Origin: an uncultured Porphyromonas sp.
GTDB taxonomy: Bacteria > Bacteroidota > Bacteroidia > Bacteroidales > Porphyromonadaceae
NCBI GenBank assembly: GCA_902465775.1
Contig: CABQOJ010000029.1
Coordinates: forward strand, 1-10,916
DNA length: 10,916 bases
Direction: 5' to 3'
A model generated the notes under the pieces. The model was not told where the DNA came from. It searched no databases and worked only from the letters and a program-made list of their open reading frames with translations. How positions within the stretch are numbered: the stretch's first letter is position 1; each line of letters opens with the position of its first letter. Both the position numbers and the translations under genes were made by a program. Positions 1 through 5,502 of this stretch are shown piece after piece.

Positions 1-829
1 TACGAGACATATCCACCTCAGCCGTGATAGAGGTAGCGCCAGCGATGTCAGCAGCCTTAGGCTGTGCACCACTCATACCGCCTAGTCCAGAGGAGATAAA
101 GAGCTTGCCAGCGAGGTTGCCACCGCTCGGTATGTGTAGCTGCTGACGACCAGCGTTGAGCAGCGTGTTGAACGTCCCGTGTACGATACCTTGTGGACCG
201 ATGTACATCCAGCCACCAGCGGTCATCTGACCATAGTTGGCGACGCCCATCTGAGCAGCTATCTCCCAGTCCTTGATGTTGTCGTAGAGACCGACCATCA
301 TTGAGTTGGTGATGATGACACGAGGAGCAGAGGGGTGCGAGGCGAAGAGTCCCAGCGGGTGACCGCTCTCGATGACTAGGGTCTGATCCTGTGTGAGCTC
401 CTCGAGGTACTTGATGATGAGGCGATACTGAAGCCAGTTTTGGCATACCTGACCTGTCTCACCATAGGTTACAAGCTCATAAGGATAGAGCGCTACAGCG
501 TGCGAGAGGTTGTTGTGGATCATCACTTGGAAGGCCTTACCCTCGATACACTTACCCTTGTAGCTGTCGATCGGACCTGCCTTGAGATCGCCCTCAGGAC
601 GATAACGGTAGGCGTAGATCTTACCACGCTCCTTAAGCTCCTTGAGGAACTCGGGTGCGAGCTCAGCGTGGAGTTCTTTAGGTACATAGCGTAGCGCATT
701 CTGTAGTGCCACACGTGTTTGTGCAGGGGTTAGACTGTAGCCCCTATCAGGTGCTCGACGGATGCCCTCCTCGAAGGCGGGGTACTTGGGCAGTGTAGCG
801 TCAAGCGTGAACTTACAGGTTCTCTTCAT
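1..829 (-). CDS. hutU: Urocanate hydratase, N-terminal part (cut by window edge)
   Basis: Urocanase converts urocanate to 4-imidazolone-5-propionate, the second step of histidine degradation, in the cytoplasm with tightly bound NAD+. Reading from the ATG at 829 to the window edge gives 276 residues in one open frame. Family motifs are clear: ESGHPLGLF (about 154-162), a block from YGQMTAGG to IVHGT (about 199-219) and GLGGMSGAQPKA (about 248-259), which contributes to the NAD site. The leading part (NALRYVP, HAELAPEF, then IYAYRYRPEG) matches the long form known from animal UROC1 and Bacteroidetes rather than the roughly 550-residue Pseudomonas/Bacillus form. A long form of about 670 residues would mean some 40 percent is visible. 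No Shine-Dalgarno site is seen before the ATG, which is normal for this phylum. The downstream gene is outside the window, so a hut operon is only inferred. Confidence 0.95.
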   Translation of the reverse strand, partial: MKRTCKFTLDATLPKYPAFEEGIRRAPDRGYSLTPAQTRVALQNALRYVPKELHAELAPEFLKELKERGKIYAYRYRPEGDLKAGPIDSYKGKCIEGKAFQVMIHNNLSHAVALYPYELVTYGETGQVCQNWLQYRLIIKYLEELTQDQTLVIESGHPLGLFASHPSAPRVIITNSMMVGLYDNIKDWEIAAQMGVANYGQMTAGGWMYIGPQGIVHGTFNTLLNAGRQQLHIPSGGNLAGKLFISSGLGGMSGAQPKAADIAGATSITAEVDMSR

Positions 830-860
830 ATTTACTGGTTGTAACTAAATTCGTATTGCA

Positions 861-868
861 CAAAGATA
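861..868 (-). promoter_or_regulatory. Possible -7 element of the hutU promoter
   Basis: On the minus strand the sequence is TATCTTTG, an exact match to the Bacteroidetes -7 consensus TAnnTTTG. It would place the transcript start near 854, about 25 nt before the hutU ATG. The nearest upstream TTG (894-896) is 25 nt away, longer than the usual 19-21 nt spacer, so the -33 half is weak. Positions 932-936 (CGTGG) and 951-955 (CCACG) form a short inverted repeat further upstream that could be an operator, but this is speculative. Confidence 0.45.
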
Positions 869-1033
869 CTAAAAACTCTCCGATACAGCGACACAATAAT
901 CTTCGCGTCACACCTACTGATACGACAACCGCGTGGAAAAAGTCTAATCACCACGTGCAATTGGATTTGGAGCGCAAAAAAAACGAAACACTCAACTGCA
1001 CCTATCAGCAAATGAGACTCTCGATATGGCCTT

Positions 1034-1080
1034 TCTGACTCTTGTCAGACAGCAAGCGCTCTAGATACCAACCATCTAGA
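1034..1080. repeat. Two small perfect hairpins downstream of the small membrane gene
   Basis: TCTGAC (1034-1039) pairs with GTCAGA (1044-1049) across a 4-nt loop. TCTAGAT (1060-1066) pairs with ATCTAGA (1074-1080) across a 7-nt loop. Both lie just past the stop codon of the minus-strand gene that ends at 1116, so they may protect or end its mRNA. Neither is followed by a T-run on the minus strand, so a classical intrinsic terminator is not supported. The rest of 830-1115 shows no credible gene. Confidence 0.4.
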
Positions 1081-1115
1081 TTGATGGATGTAAACCTAAA
1101 CTCCTGCCTCCAAGA

Positions 1116-1355
1116 TCATATTTGATTATGTGGCTTCTTTTCCTCTCCTTTTAATCTGAAAAAGAACACCCCTATAATGAGAAGGGCATAAACGGCCATT
1201 CCTCCTGTTGTAAGCCAAAAGAGAAGCATATCTCTATCAAAGGATAGGTAGACAGAGATCAAAAAGAACATCAGAAACAGGATACTTCTGACACCTACTA
1301 GAAGAAAAGGTTCCTCCTTCAGTATGTTAGATAAAAGAGTTTTGCCTATGTTCAT
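1116..1355 (-). CDS. Small two-pass membrane protein, unknown function
   Basis: This frame encodes 79 residues from the ATG at 1355. A TTG at 1373 could add six residues, but the ATG is the more usual start. Two hydrophobic segments are plain: about 18-39 (FLLVGVRSILFLMFFLISVYL) and about 45-66, joined by a short SFDRD turn. The basic, polar C-terminus (RLKGEEKKPHNQI) suggests both ends face the cytoplasm. I do not recognise the family. Base composition is more AT-rich than in the neighbouring metabolic genes, which fits an accessory gene. It stands alone between hutU and the zinc-ribbon gene. The frame, membrane pattern and charge distribution look like a real protein; the function is unknown. 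Confidence 0.6.
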   Translation of the reverse strand: MNIGKTLLSNILKEEPFLLVGVRSILFLMFFLISVYLSFDRDMLLFWLTTGGMAVYALLIIGVFFFRLKGEEKKPHNQI

Positions 1356-1475
1356 TGAATCGTGTTTTCTCAATAGAGTCCTAAGTGTTTTGCAGGATAA
1401 AGAGAAAAGGGTAGGTTTGTAATTGGAAAGAAAGCACAGCTAGTGAGAGCTGTCACAAACCACCCTTCTCAAGGG

Positions 1476-1483
1476 CAAATATA
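1476..1483 (-). promoter_or_regulatory. Possible -7 element for the small membrane gene
   Basis: The minus strand reads TATATTTG, matching TAnnTTTG. Transcription would start near 1469 and leave a leader of about 114 nt before the ATG at 1355. The only upstream TTTG (1496-1499) is just 12 nt away instead of about 19-21, so support is limited to the -7 half. Confidence 0.35.
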
Positions 1484-1601
1484 GCACTATTCGCACAAAT
1501 AACCCGACTCATACCTCAAGAAACTGTTCACGTACATTCCACTCGCTAATGCAATTTCTCGATAGCTCGGTGGAGAACAACGTTTTCTGCGGAGGAATGA
1601 A

Positions 1602-1664
1602 ATGAAGCTTCGGAAGAGTCAGATGAAACTTCGGAAGAACGAAATCGTAAGTCCGAAGAATTCT
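1602..1664. repeat. Three-copy imperfect 21-nt tandem repeat
   Basis: Units lie at 1602-1622, 1623-1643 and 1644-1664. The first two share the core ATGAA-CTTCGGAAGA with one change. The third is diverged but keeps the ending CCGAAGA. The 21-nt period encodes a seven-residue repeat on both strands (MKLRKSQ/MKLRKNE on plus, LPKFHLT/LPKLHFI on minus), which is why small spurious frames appear here. I associate arrays like this with Porphyromonas intergenic DNA, but that is memory, not a search. Confidence 0.7.
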
Positions 1665-1680
1665 ACCGTCTCTCGATGGA

Positions 1681-1727
1681 AAATGAAAAATCCCCACGGA
1701 GGAATTCTAGATTCTCTCCGTGGGGGA
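1681..1727 (-). terminator. Hairpin terminator of the zinc-ribbon/membrane operon
   Basis: CCCCACGGAG (1692-1701) pairs perfectly with CTCCGTGGGG (1716-1725). The stem continues through GAAT (1702-1705) with ATTC (1711-1714) past a single bulged base at 1715, closing a 5-nt loop. Read on the minus strand, the hairpin is followed by ATTTTTCATTT (1691 down to 1681), a good U-tract. It lies about 65 nt past the stop of the gene ending at 1792, so it most likely ends that transcript. The plus direction lacks a U-tract. Confidence 0.8.
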
Positions 1728-1791
1728 CTCCATAGGATCTCTGATTACAAGTTATTGTTGCCCACTATTAGAGCAACCTCTTGAAATCGAG

Positions 1792-2937
1792 TTACCAGCT
1801 ATCATCAGAGACGGTCGCGAGGAGCTTGTAGCACAGCTCGTCTTTCTTCTCATAAGACTTATCTATATATGAGCTGACATACTCCTCTTCGGTCTGGTAC
1901 TCGGAGTCAACAAGAGCTTTGATTGCTGCATCTTTATTCTCTGGGGTAGAATCCTCTAGGTATCGTAGCATCTCAAAGGGAATGTCCTGTACATCGGCTG
2001 ATGAAATGAATTTGCCGTTTCGTAGCGTCACACTCTTGACCTCATACTTGATTGTGTATTGGTTGTAAATGTCTTGCTCATAGCTGGGGATATTGCCCCA
2101 GTAAGCAATATTAGACCGAGTGCTACTCTTAAACCGCTCTAGAGGCCAGGTGCTAGTGGACCCATAGTTCCACTCTTGATTTTCCTCACTCCATAGTCCG
2201 AAGTAGACTTCGCAATCCTCTATCGCTCCGTTTGGATAGGCTATGTCAACCCAAAATCCAGGATAATACATAGTATAGTAGGAGTCATCATCTCTTTGAT
2301 ACGTCGTATGGAAGGTGAGCTTGATGTAAGCATTTGGGTCATGATCGTTGTAAAACTTAGTCCACTCCTGCGAGAGCGTCTCAAACTTTGTCTCGTAAGC
2401 CTTGTTATAGTCCATGTAAGCCGTTCGGGCTTTGTCTTGGAGCTTTTGCTTCTCCTCTTCGCTATTGATGTAGTCTAGGTAGTTGATCATCTGCTCGTAG
2501 GTGATGGCGCGATAGGTCTCCTCGGCAGTCGTGCCGACCACCTGAAGACGCATCTCACTGAAGAGCTGATTGTACTGAAGGAGCTGTGGGCAGCTTTCGC
2601 GATTTGCCTCTAGTTGCTCTTGTGTCAGAGGCTCCAAGACGCTCTTCTTGAGCACTCTGGATTCGGATATTAGGTTCCACACGAAGAATCCTATGACTAG
2701 CACCGCAACGACAGATCCTCCGATGATAAGGCCGTTGCGGAGTCTCTTTTTAGCCTGTGGAGACATGGGCTTCTTCTGACGGGGAGCCACTGGTGTCGTA
2801 GGCTGGTACTGAGACGTAGGAGCCGTTGGCAACTTGACCTCAGTATTGCTACAGTAAGGACACGCTTGATAGTCCTTAGGAACGAGGTGCCCACACGTAG
2901 GACACCTCCTGACATCTACTAAGTTTAGCCTAGTCAT
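1792..2937 (-). CDS. Zinc-ribbon, single-pass membrane protein of unknown function
   Basis: The protein has 381 residues. A zinc-ribbon sits at the N-terminus with CPTC (12-15) and CPYC (26-29), four cysteines spaced like a zinc-binding zinc_ribbon domain. A proline/threonine/glutamine-rich linker (about 35-60) and a basic stretch KKRLRN (63-68) come next, then one membrane helix (about 69-90). By the positive-inside rule the ribbon is cytoplasmic and the remaining 290 residues lie outside the inner membrane. That outer domain is rich in acidic and aromatic residues and begins with a helical, EEEKQKLQDKAR-like segment. I do not recognise it as a known enzyme. The gene starts 2 bp after the stop of the four-pass membrane gene, so the two are almost certainly co-transcribed and perhaps act together. 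A strong hairpin terminator follows. Confidence 0.85.
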   Translation of the reverse strand: MTRLNLVDVRRCPTCGHLVPKDYQACPYCSNTEVKLPTAPTSQYQPTTPVAPRQKKPMSPQAKKRLRNGLIIGGSVVAVLVIGFFVWNLISESRVLKKSVLEPLTQEQLEANRESCPQLLQYNQLFSEMRLQVVGTTAEETYRAITYEQMINYLDYINSEEEKQKLQDKARTAYMDYNKAYETKFETLSQEWTKFYNDHDPNAYIKLTFHTTYQRDDDSYYTMYYPGFWVDIAYPNGAIEDCEVYFGLWSEENQEWNYGSTSTWPLERFKSSTRSNIAYWGNIPSYEQDIYNQYTIKYEVKSVTLRNGKFISSADVQDIPFEMLRYLEDSTPENKDAAIKALVDSEYQTEEEYVSSYIDKSYEKKDELCYKLLATVSDDSW

Positions 2938-2939
2938 AT

Positions 2940-3683
2940 CTACAGCTCTTTAGCGTTGGAGTCACTCTCTACAACTGTTTCTGTAACAGTCTCAGGTTGA
3001 GGTGACGCTTGCTTTGCATTAGCCTTGATCACAGTCTCCTCGACCTCGGGCATCACTGCTGCGCGGTGTATGTCGCCTAGATCTGATACATTGTTAGCTA
3101 CGATGGCTCTGATCATGAGTCGCTCTGAGATAGCGTGAGCAGATAATATGATCGGGTAGCTAATCAGGAAGAGGACAAAGCCTAATACGGGGATTACGAG
3201 TAGACCTCCGAAGAGGATGATCAAGAAAACCTCAAAGCTTCCGCCACCTGTAAGGAGTGCTAATACATAGAGGATCAGATAGGCCCCCATGGTTGAGACA
3301 AAGAGGTACACGCCGTTCCACTCGCCTAGGCTTCTGATGATGTGAGCGCATACGGGGATAGCTTTGATCTTGTCGCCGATCCTTACTGTGGCGTAGAGGT
3401 CACGCTGCCTATTGCGCCAATAGTAAAAGCCGAAGAATCCCAGCATCAGGAAGTAGACGATGAGGACGAGCACCCCAAAGTAGCTTACGATAGTGGTCCA
3501 CGTGCCCTGTGAGCTGATAAAGTAATGCACCTGGGGAATGAACAGGAGTACGATAGGAAGTAACATGGGGAGGAATGTTGATACCCCGATTAAGATGTAA
3601 AACACCTTGATAGGACTCCGGAAGAATCGTCCACTGTCGATGTACTGCAAGAGACGATCCACATACTGCTTGATTAGATTCAT
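2940..3683 (-). CDS. Four-pass membrane protein, unknown function
   Basis: The 247-residue product has four hydrophobic helices at about 26-50, 64-88, 123-146 and 150-181. Helices 3 and 4 are separated by a short GGGSF turn. The loop between helices 2 and 3 is basic (RNRQRDLYATVRIGDKIK) and so probably cytoplasmic. The C-terminal 65 residues are hydrophilic, turning acidic and T/V/E-rich at the end (ETVTETVVESDSNAKEL), and look disordered. No catalytic motif is visible and I do not recognise the family. It is the first gene of a two-gene unit with the zinc-ribbon protein downstream. A good Bacteroidetes-type promoter lies about 120 bp upstream. Confidence 0.85.
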   Translation of the reverse strand: MNLIKQYVDRLLQYIDSGRFFRSPIKVFYILIGVSTFLPMLLPIVLLFIPQVHYFISSQGTWTTIVSYFGVLVLIVYFLMLGFFGFYYWRNRQRDLYATVRIGDKIKAIPVCAHIIRSLGEWNGVYLFVSTMGAYLILYVLALLTGGGSFEVFLIILFGGLLVIPVLGFVLFLISYPIILSAHAISERLMIRAIVANNVSDLGDIHRAAVMPEVEETVIKANAKQASPQPETVTETVVESDSNAKEL

Positions 3684-3803
3684 AGTCTATAGTTGTTTAA
3701 GTGATACTCAGTCTGTACGAACGTGCCATAAAGCCTTTTCGCTCACTGCTCAGGAGTGATCCTCTTACGTCACGCTCCTTTACAACACGTCCTCGTTTGG
3801 AGG

Positions 3804-3834
3804 CAAAGATAAGCTTTTGCGGTTAAAAATGCAA
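3804..3834 (-). promoter_or_regulatory. Promoter of the membrane/zinc-ribbon operon
   Basis: On the minus strand, TTG (3834-3832) is followed after 20 nt by TATCTTTG (3811-3804), matching the Bacteroidetes -33/-7 architecture. Transcription would begin near 3797 and give a leader of about 114 nt before the ATG at 3683. The leader contains GGAG/CTCC and CACT/GAGTG complementary segments that could fold, but no known riboswitch is recognised. Confidence 0.65.
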
Positions 3835-4200
3835 TAGATTACTAATGTAAGCCGTGATTTGTTGATCTTCTGAGCACTCTTAAGGAGTGTAGTCGTGAGA
3901 AGGTGAGGTGAGCCTAGACGTTCGTCCAGCTACAGGAGCAGAGGAAGCTCACTCAGACGTCTCTTCCCTGGTACAGCTTGCGGAAGTAGGGAGGGGGATT
4001 GGCGAGCGAATTGACCCCTTGCTTGTCAGAGGGAGACTATTGTCGGGACAAGCAAACAGCGAGATATGACAAATGGGCAGTCAATGCGTGCAGAGCGCTT
4101 GTTATCTAGAAGTCGTTCGTTAATTCATTGAATTCTAGCCAGAAATGGAAGAAAAGCATGCGGGATAAGCTGGTGAAGACGGTGGAAAAGCGTCGATTTA
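3835..4200. other. Gene-free part of the divergent intergenic region, several inverted repeats
   Basis: The gap between the divergent genes (3684-4275) is 592 bp and has no credible coding frame. In this part I see CACTC/GAGTG (3875-3879, 3885-3889), the long inverted repeat at 4019-4055, and a nested pair in which CTAGAA (4106-4111) pairs with TTCTAG (4133-4138) and AATTC (4122-4126) with GAATT (4130-4134). Such density could mean regulatory sites or a small structured RNA. No TAnnTTTG promoter next to the long repeat was found on either strand. Confidence 0.5.
4019..4055. repeat. Perfect 9-bp inverted repeat with nested stem
   Basis: TTGCTTGTC (4019-4027) is exactly complementary to GACAAGCAA (4047-4055) with 19 nt between. 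Inside, GAC (4035-4037) can pair with GTC (4042-4044) across TATT. As RNA it would form a two-part hairpin; as DNA it could bind a dimeric regulator. It has no T-run on either side, so it is not an intrinsic terminator. Confidence 0.55.
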
Positions 4201-4241
4201 GTACGAAAGCGTCCGCATATCGAAATAGTTTCGTACATTTG
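4201..4241 (+). promoter_or_regulatory. Promoter with overlapping inverted repeat, for the polytopic membrane gene
   Basis: TACATTTG (4234-4241) matches the Bacteroidetes -7 consensus and would start transcription near 4248, about 28 nt before the ATG at 4276. A clear -33 TTTG is not seen at the usual distance. GTACGAAA (4201-4208) and TTTCGTAC (4229-4236) form a perfect 8-bp inverted repeat whose right arm overlaps the first three bases of the -7 element. CGAAA (4221-4225) offers an alternative partner for the right arm. This arrangement suggests an operator, but the regulator is unknown. Confidence 0.5.
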
Positions 4242-4275
4242 CGTCGTTATTCACATCAAACTAGTGTACAATCAT

Positions 4276-5271
4276 ATGAACACCTCTACGCAATCATCAA
4301 GTTTGCATCCTAAGCTTGCCTGGAGGCAGTCTCTGCTCTCCTTCCTTCTTGTCTTATGCTTGATGCCTCTAGGACACGCATTTATGGTCCTTATGGAGCT
4401 CCTGATAGCGCCTGCCGTACTGCCTTATAGTGCTTTCGGGCTGGGGCTACTAGGACTAGTGATCGCCGTGTGTGGCGTCTTTGCTAAGAAAGATACTCCT
4501 CAGACGCTCTGCGGACTCATCGGGGGGCTACTCCTGTGGACAGGGTGGGTCGAGTTTCTCTTCATGTACTACGCTCAGCGCTTTGGTGCACACCCAGAGA
4601 TACTTAATGGGGTCATAACCACTACGACGACTTACGTGCAGGGGATCGCGGCAAACCCCGTCCTGTCTATCGACGGCGTACCTGTACAGCACATGCATGA
4701 TATCAAGGATATCGTCATGACTAGACCTGAGTACCTACTGATGCCGGCATCGTTTGGCTTCTGGGTGTCGATCATGCTACTCTATATATTTAATGTACGT
4801 ACGGGGTGCAACTTTATGCTCTGGTGTCAGCGGGTGCTCCTCGGCAAGAAGCGTGACCTCGTGGTGCGCTCGAGCATGACACGTCACCCTGCTATGGTGA
4901 CCTTTATGGAGACGATGATGCTCCTGTGGACATGCTACTTACTGCTGATGTTTTGCTACGATCCGCGCTTCCTCGGGCAGAGCCATCCGGTGACTATCGC
5001 CGTGGGGGTAGGGTGCTTCATCGGCTTCTTCTTCATCTTTCGCAAGCAGCTCGCTCGCAAGCAGTGGGGCGCTAACATACGTATGGCGATCCCTGCTGTC
5101 ATCGTCCTCTGGACGCCTGTCGAGATATTGGGACGCAACAACCTTTTCAACGAGATCTGGATCGCTCCGCTGGATCATGTGGGCGAGATGATCGCGATCC
5201 TCGTCACCTTCCTCTTGATCGGTGGCTATCTCGCATGGCATCACAAGCGTCACGCCAAGAAGGGGGCTTAG
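4276..5271 (+). CDS. Polytopic inner-membrane protein, unknown function
   Basis: From the ATG at 4276 the protein has 331 residues. A GTG at 4264 would add four, but the ATG fits the promoter spacing and is preferred. I count seven or eight hydrophobic helices, near 20-43, 53-70, 77-100, 153-174, 207-228, 237-255, 267-284 and 303-322. The longest loop (about 101-152) carries TTTTTYVQG and SIDGVPVQHMHDIKDI. The start of the fourth helix is the distinctive YLLMPASFGFW. The C-terminus is short, basic and histidine-rich (WHHKRHAKKGA), so cytoplasmic. It looks like a conserved Bacteroidales membrane family, but I cannot name it and see no catalytic motif. It lies upstream of nadB in the same direction, separated by 231 bp containing a separate promoter, so a link to NAD synthesis is not shown. 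Confidence 0.85.
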   Translation: MNTSTQSSSLHPKLAWRQSLLSFLLVLCLMPLGHAFMVLMELLIAPAVLPYSAFGLGLLGLVIAVCGVFAKKDTPQTLCGLIGGLLLWTGWVEFLFMYYAQRFGAHPEILNGVITTTTTYVQGIAANPVLSIDGVPVQHMHDIKDIVMTRPEYLLMPASFGFWVSIMLLYIFNVRTGCNFMLWCQRVLLGKKRDLVVRSSMTRHPAMVTFMETMMLLWTCYLLLMFCYDPRFLGQSHPVTIAVGVGCFIGFFFIFRKQLARKQWGANIRMAIPAVIVLWTPVEILGRNNLFNEIWIAPLDHVGEMIAILVTFLLIGGYLAWHHKRHAKKGA

Positions 5272-5407
5272 CAGCGACAAATCATTTTTGCCGAAATGGC
5301 TTGCGTACGTTTCAGAAAAGCTGCTGGTAGCCTGCAAATGCTATGTGCACTTTGCAGAATTGTATGCTTTCGTGGAAAATATAGGCTAGTGATGCCGTAA
5401 TCGCTCG

Positions 5408-5434
5408 TTGGTAAGGATTATTTCACTACATTTG
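5408..5434 (+). promoter_or_regulatory. Promoter of the nadBCA operon
   Basis: TACATTTG (5427-5434) matches the Bacteroidetes -7 consensus. A TTG at 5408-5410 lies 16 nt upstream, a little short for a -33 element. Transcription would start near 5440, giving a leader of about 62 nt that is almost entirely taken up by the hairpin at 5446-5482. Confidence 0.55.
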
Positions 5435-5439
5435 CCACT

Positions 5440-5501
5440 GCAATAGTACCCTGCGAGAGATATTGTAGGCTCTGCGCGGTACGACTTAACGGGCAATAGT
5501 A
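5440..5501 (+). promoter_or_regulatory. Structured leader of nadBCA: bulged hairpin between direct repeats
   Basis: GTACC (5446-5450), GCG (5453-5455) and AGAG (5456-5459) pair with GGTAC (5478-5482), CGC (5475-5477) and CTCT (5470-5473). The result is a 12-bp stem with a two-base bulge (5451-5452), a one-base bulge (5474) and a 10-nt loop. The nonamer GCAATAGTA occurs at 5440-5448, where the transcript should begin, and again at 5493-5501, directly before the ATG. The hairpin has no U-tract, so it is not a terminator by itself. It could control translation, mRNA stability or protein binding. It does not resemble the NAD+-I or NAD+-II riboswitches as I know them. Confidence 0.5.
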
Positions 5502-5502
5502 T

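Larger units (their letters stand above)
1356..1791. other. Intergenic region with repeats and a terminator, no gene
   Basis: This 436-bp stretch holds a possible leader and promoter for the small membrane gene (1356-1483), a 21-nt tandem repeat (1602-1664) and a hairpin terminator for the zinc-ribbon gene (1691-1727). Within the leader, ACAGCT (1436-1441) and AGCTGT (1448-1453) form a perfect inverted repeat, and CCCTT (1463-1467) pairs with AAGGG (1471-1475). The open frames here on either strand are built from the repeat and are not credible genes. Confidence 0.6.

Noticed and set aside
57..714. Open frames opposite or shifted relative to hutU (57-446 minus, 440-694 plus, 523-714 minus)
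   Set aside because: They overlap the strong hutU frame, have biased arginine/serine/histidine composition and no family features.
856..1038. 60-residue plus-strand frame upstream of hutU
   Set aside because: It overlaps the hutU promoter region, has no hydrophobic or domain pattern and no promoter of its own.
1602..1664. Possible CRISPR array from tandem repeats
   Set aside because: Units are contiguous without spacers and no cas genes are present; the same holds for the 23-nt repeat at 9126-9171.
1509..1784. Frames of 60-62 residues on both strands over the tandem repeat
   Set aside because: They arise from the 21-nt repeat and the terminator hairpin, which keep frames open without coding meaning.
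4128..4313. 61-residue plus-strand frame in the divergent region
   Set aside because: It runs through the promoter and into the start of the membrane gene in another frame; composition is random-looking.
5440..5501. NAD+-I or NAD+-II riboswitch before nadB
   Set aside because: The leader is short and forms one bulged stem; I see neither the paired domains of NAD+-I nor the pseudoknot arrangement of NAD+-II.
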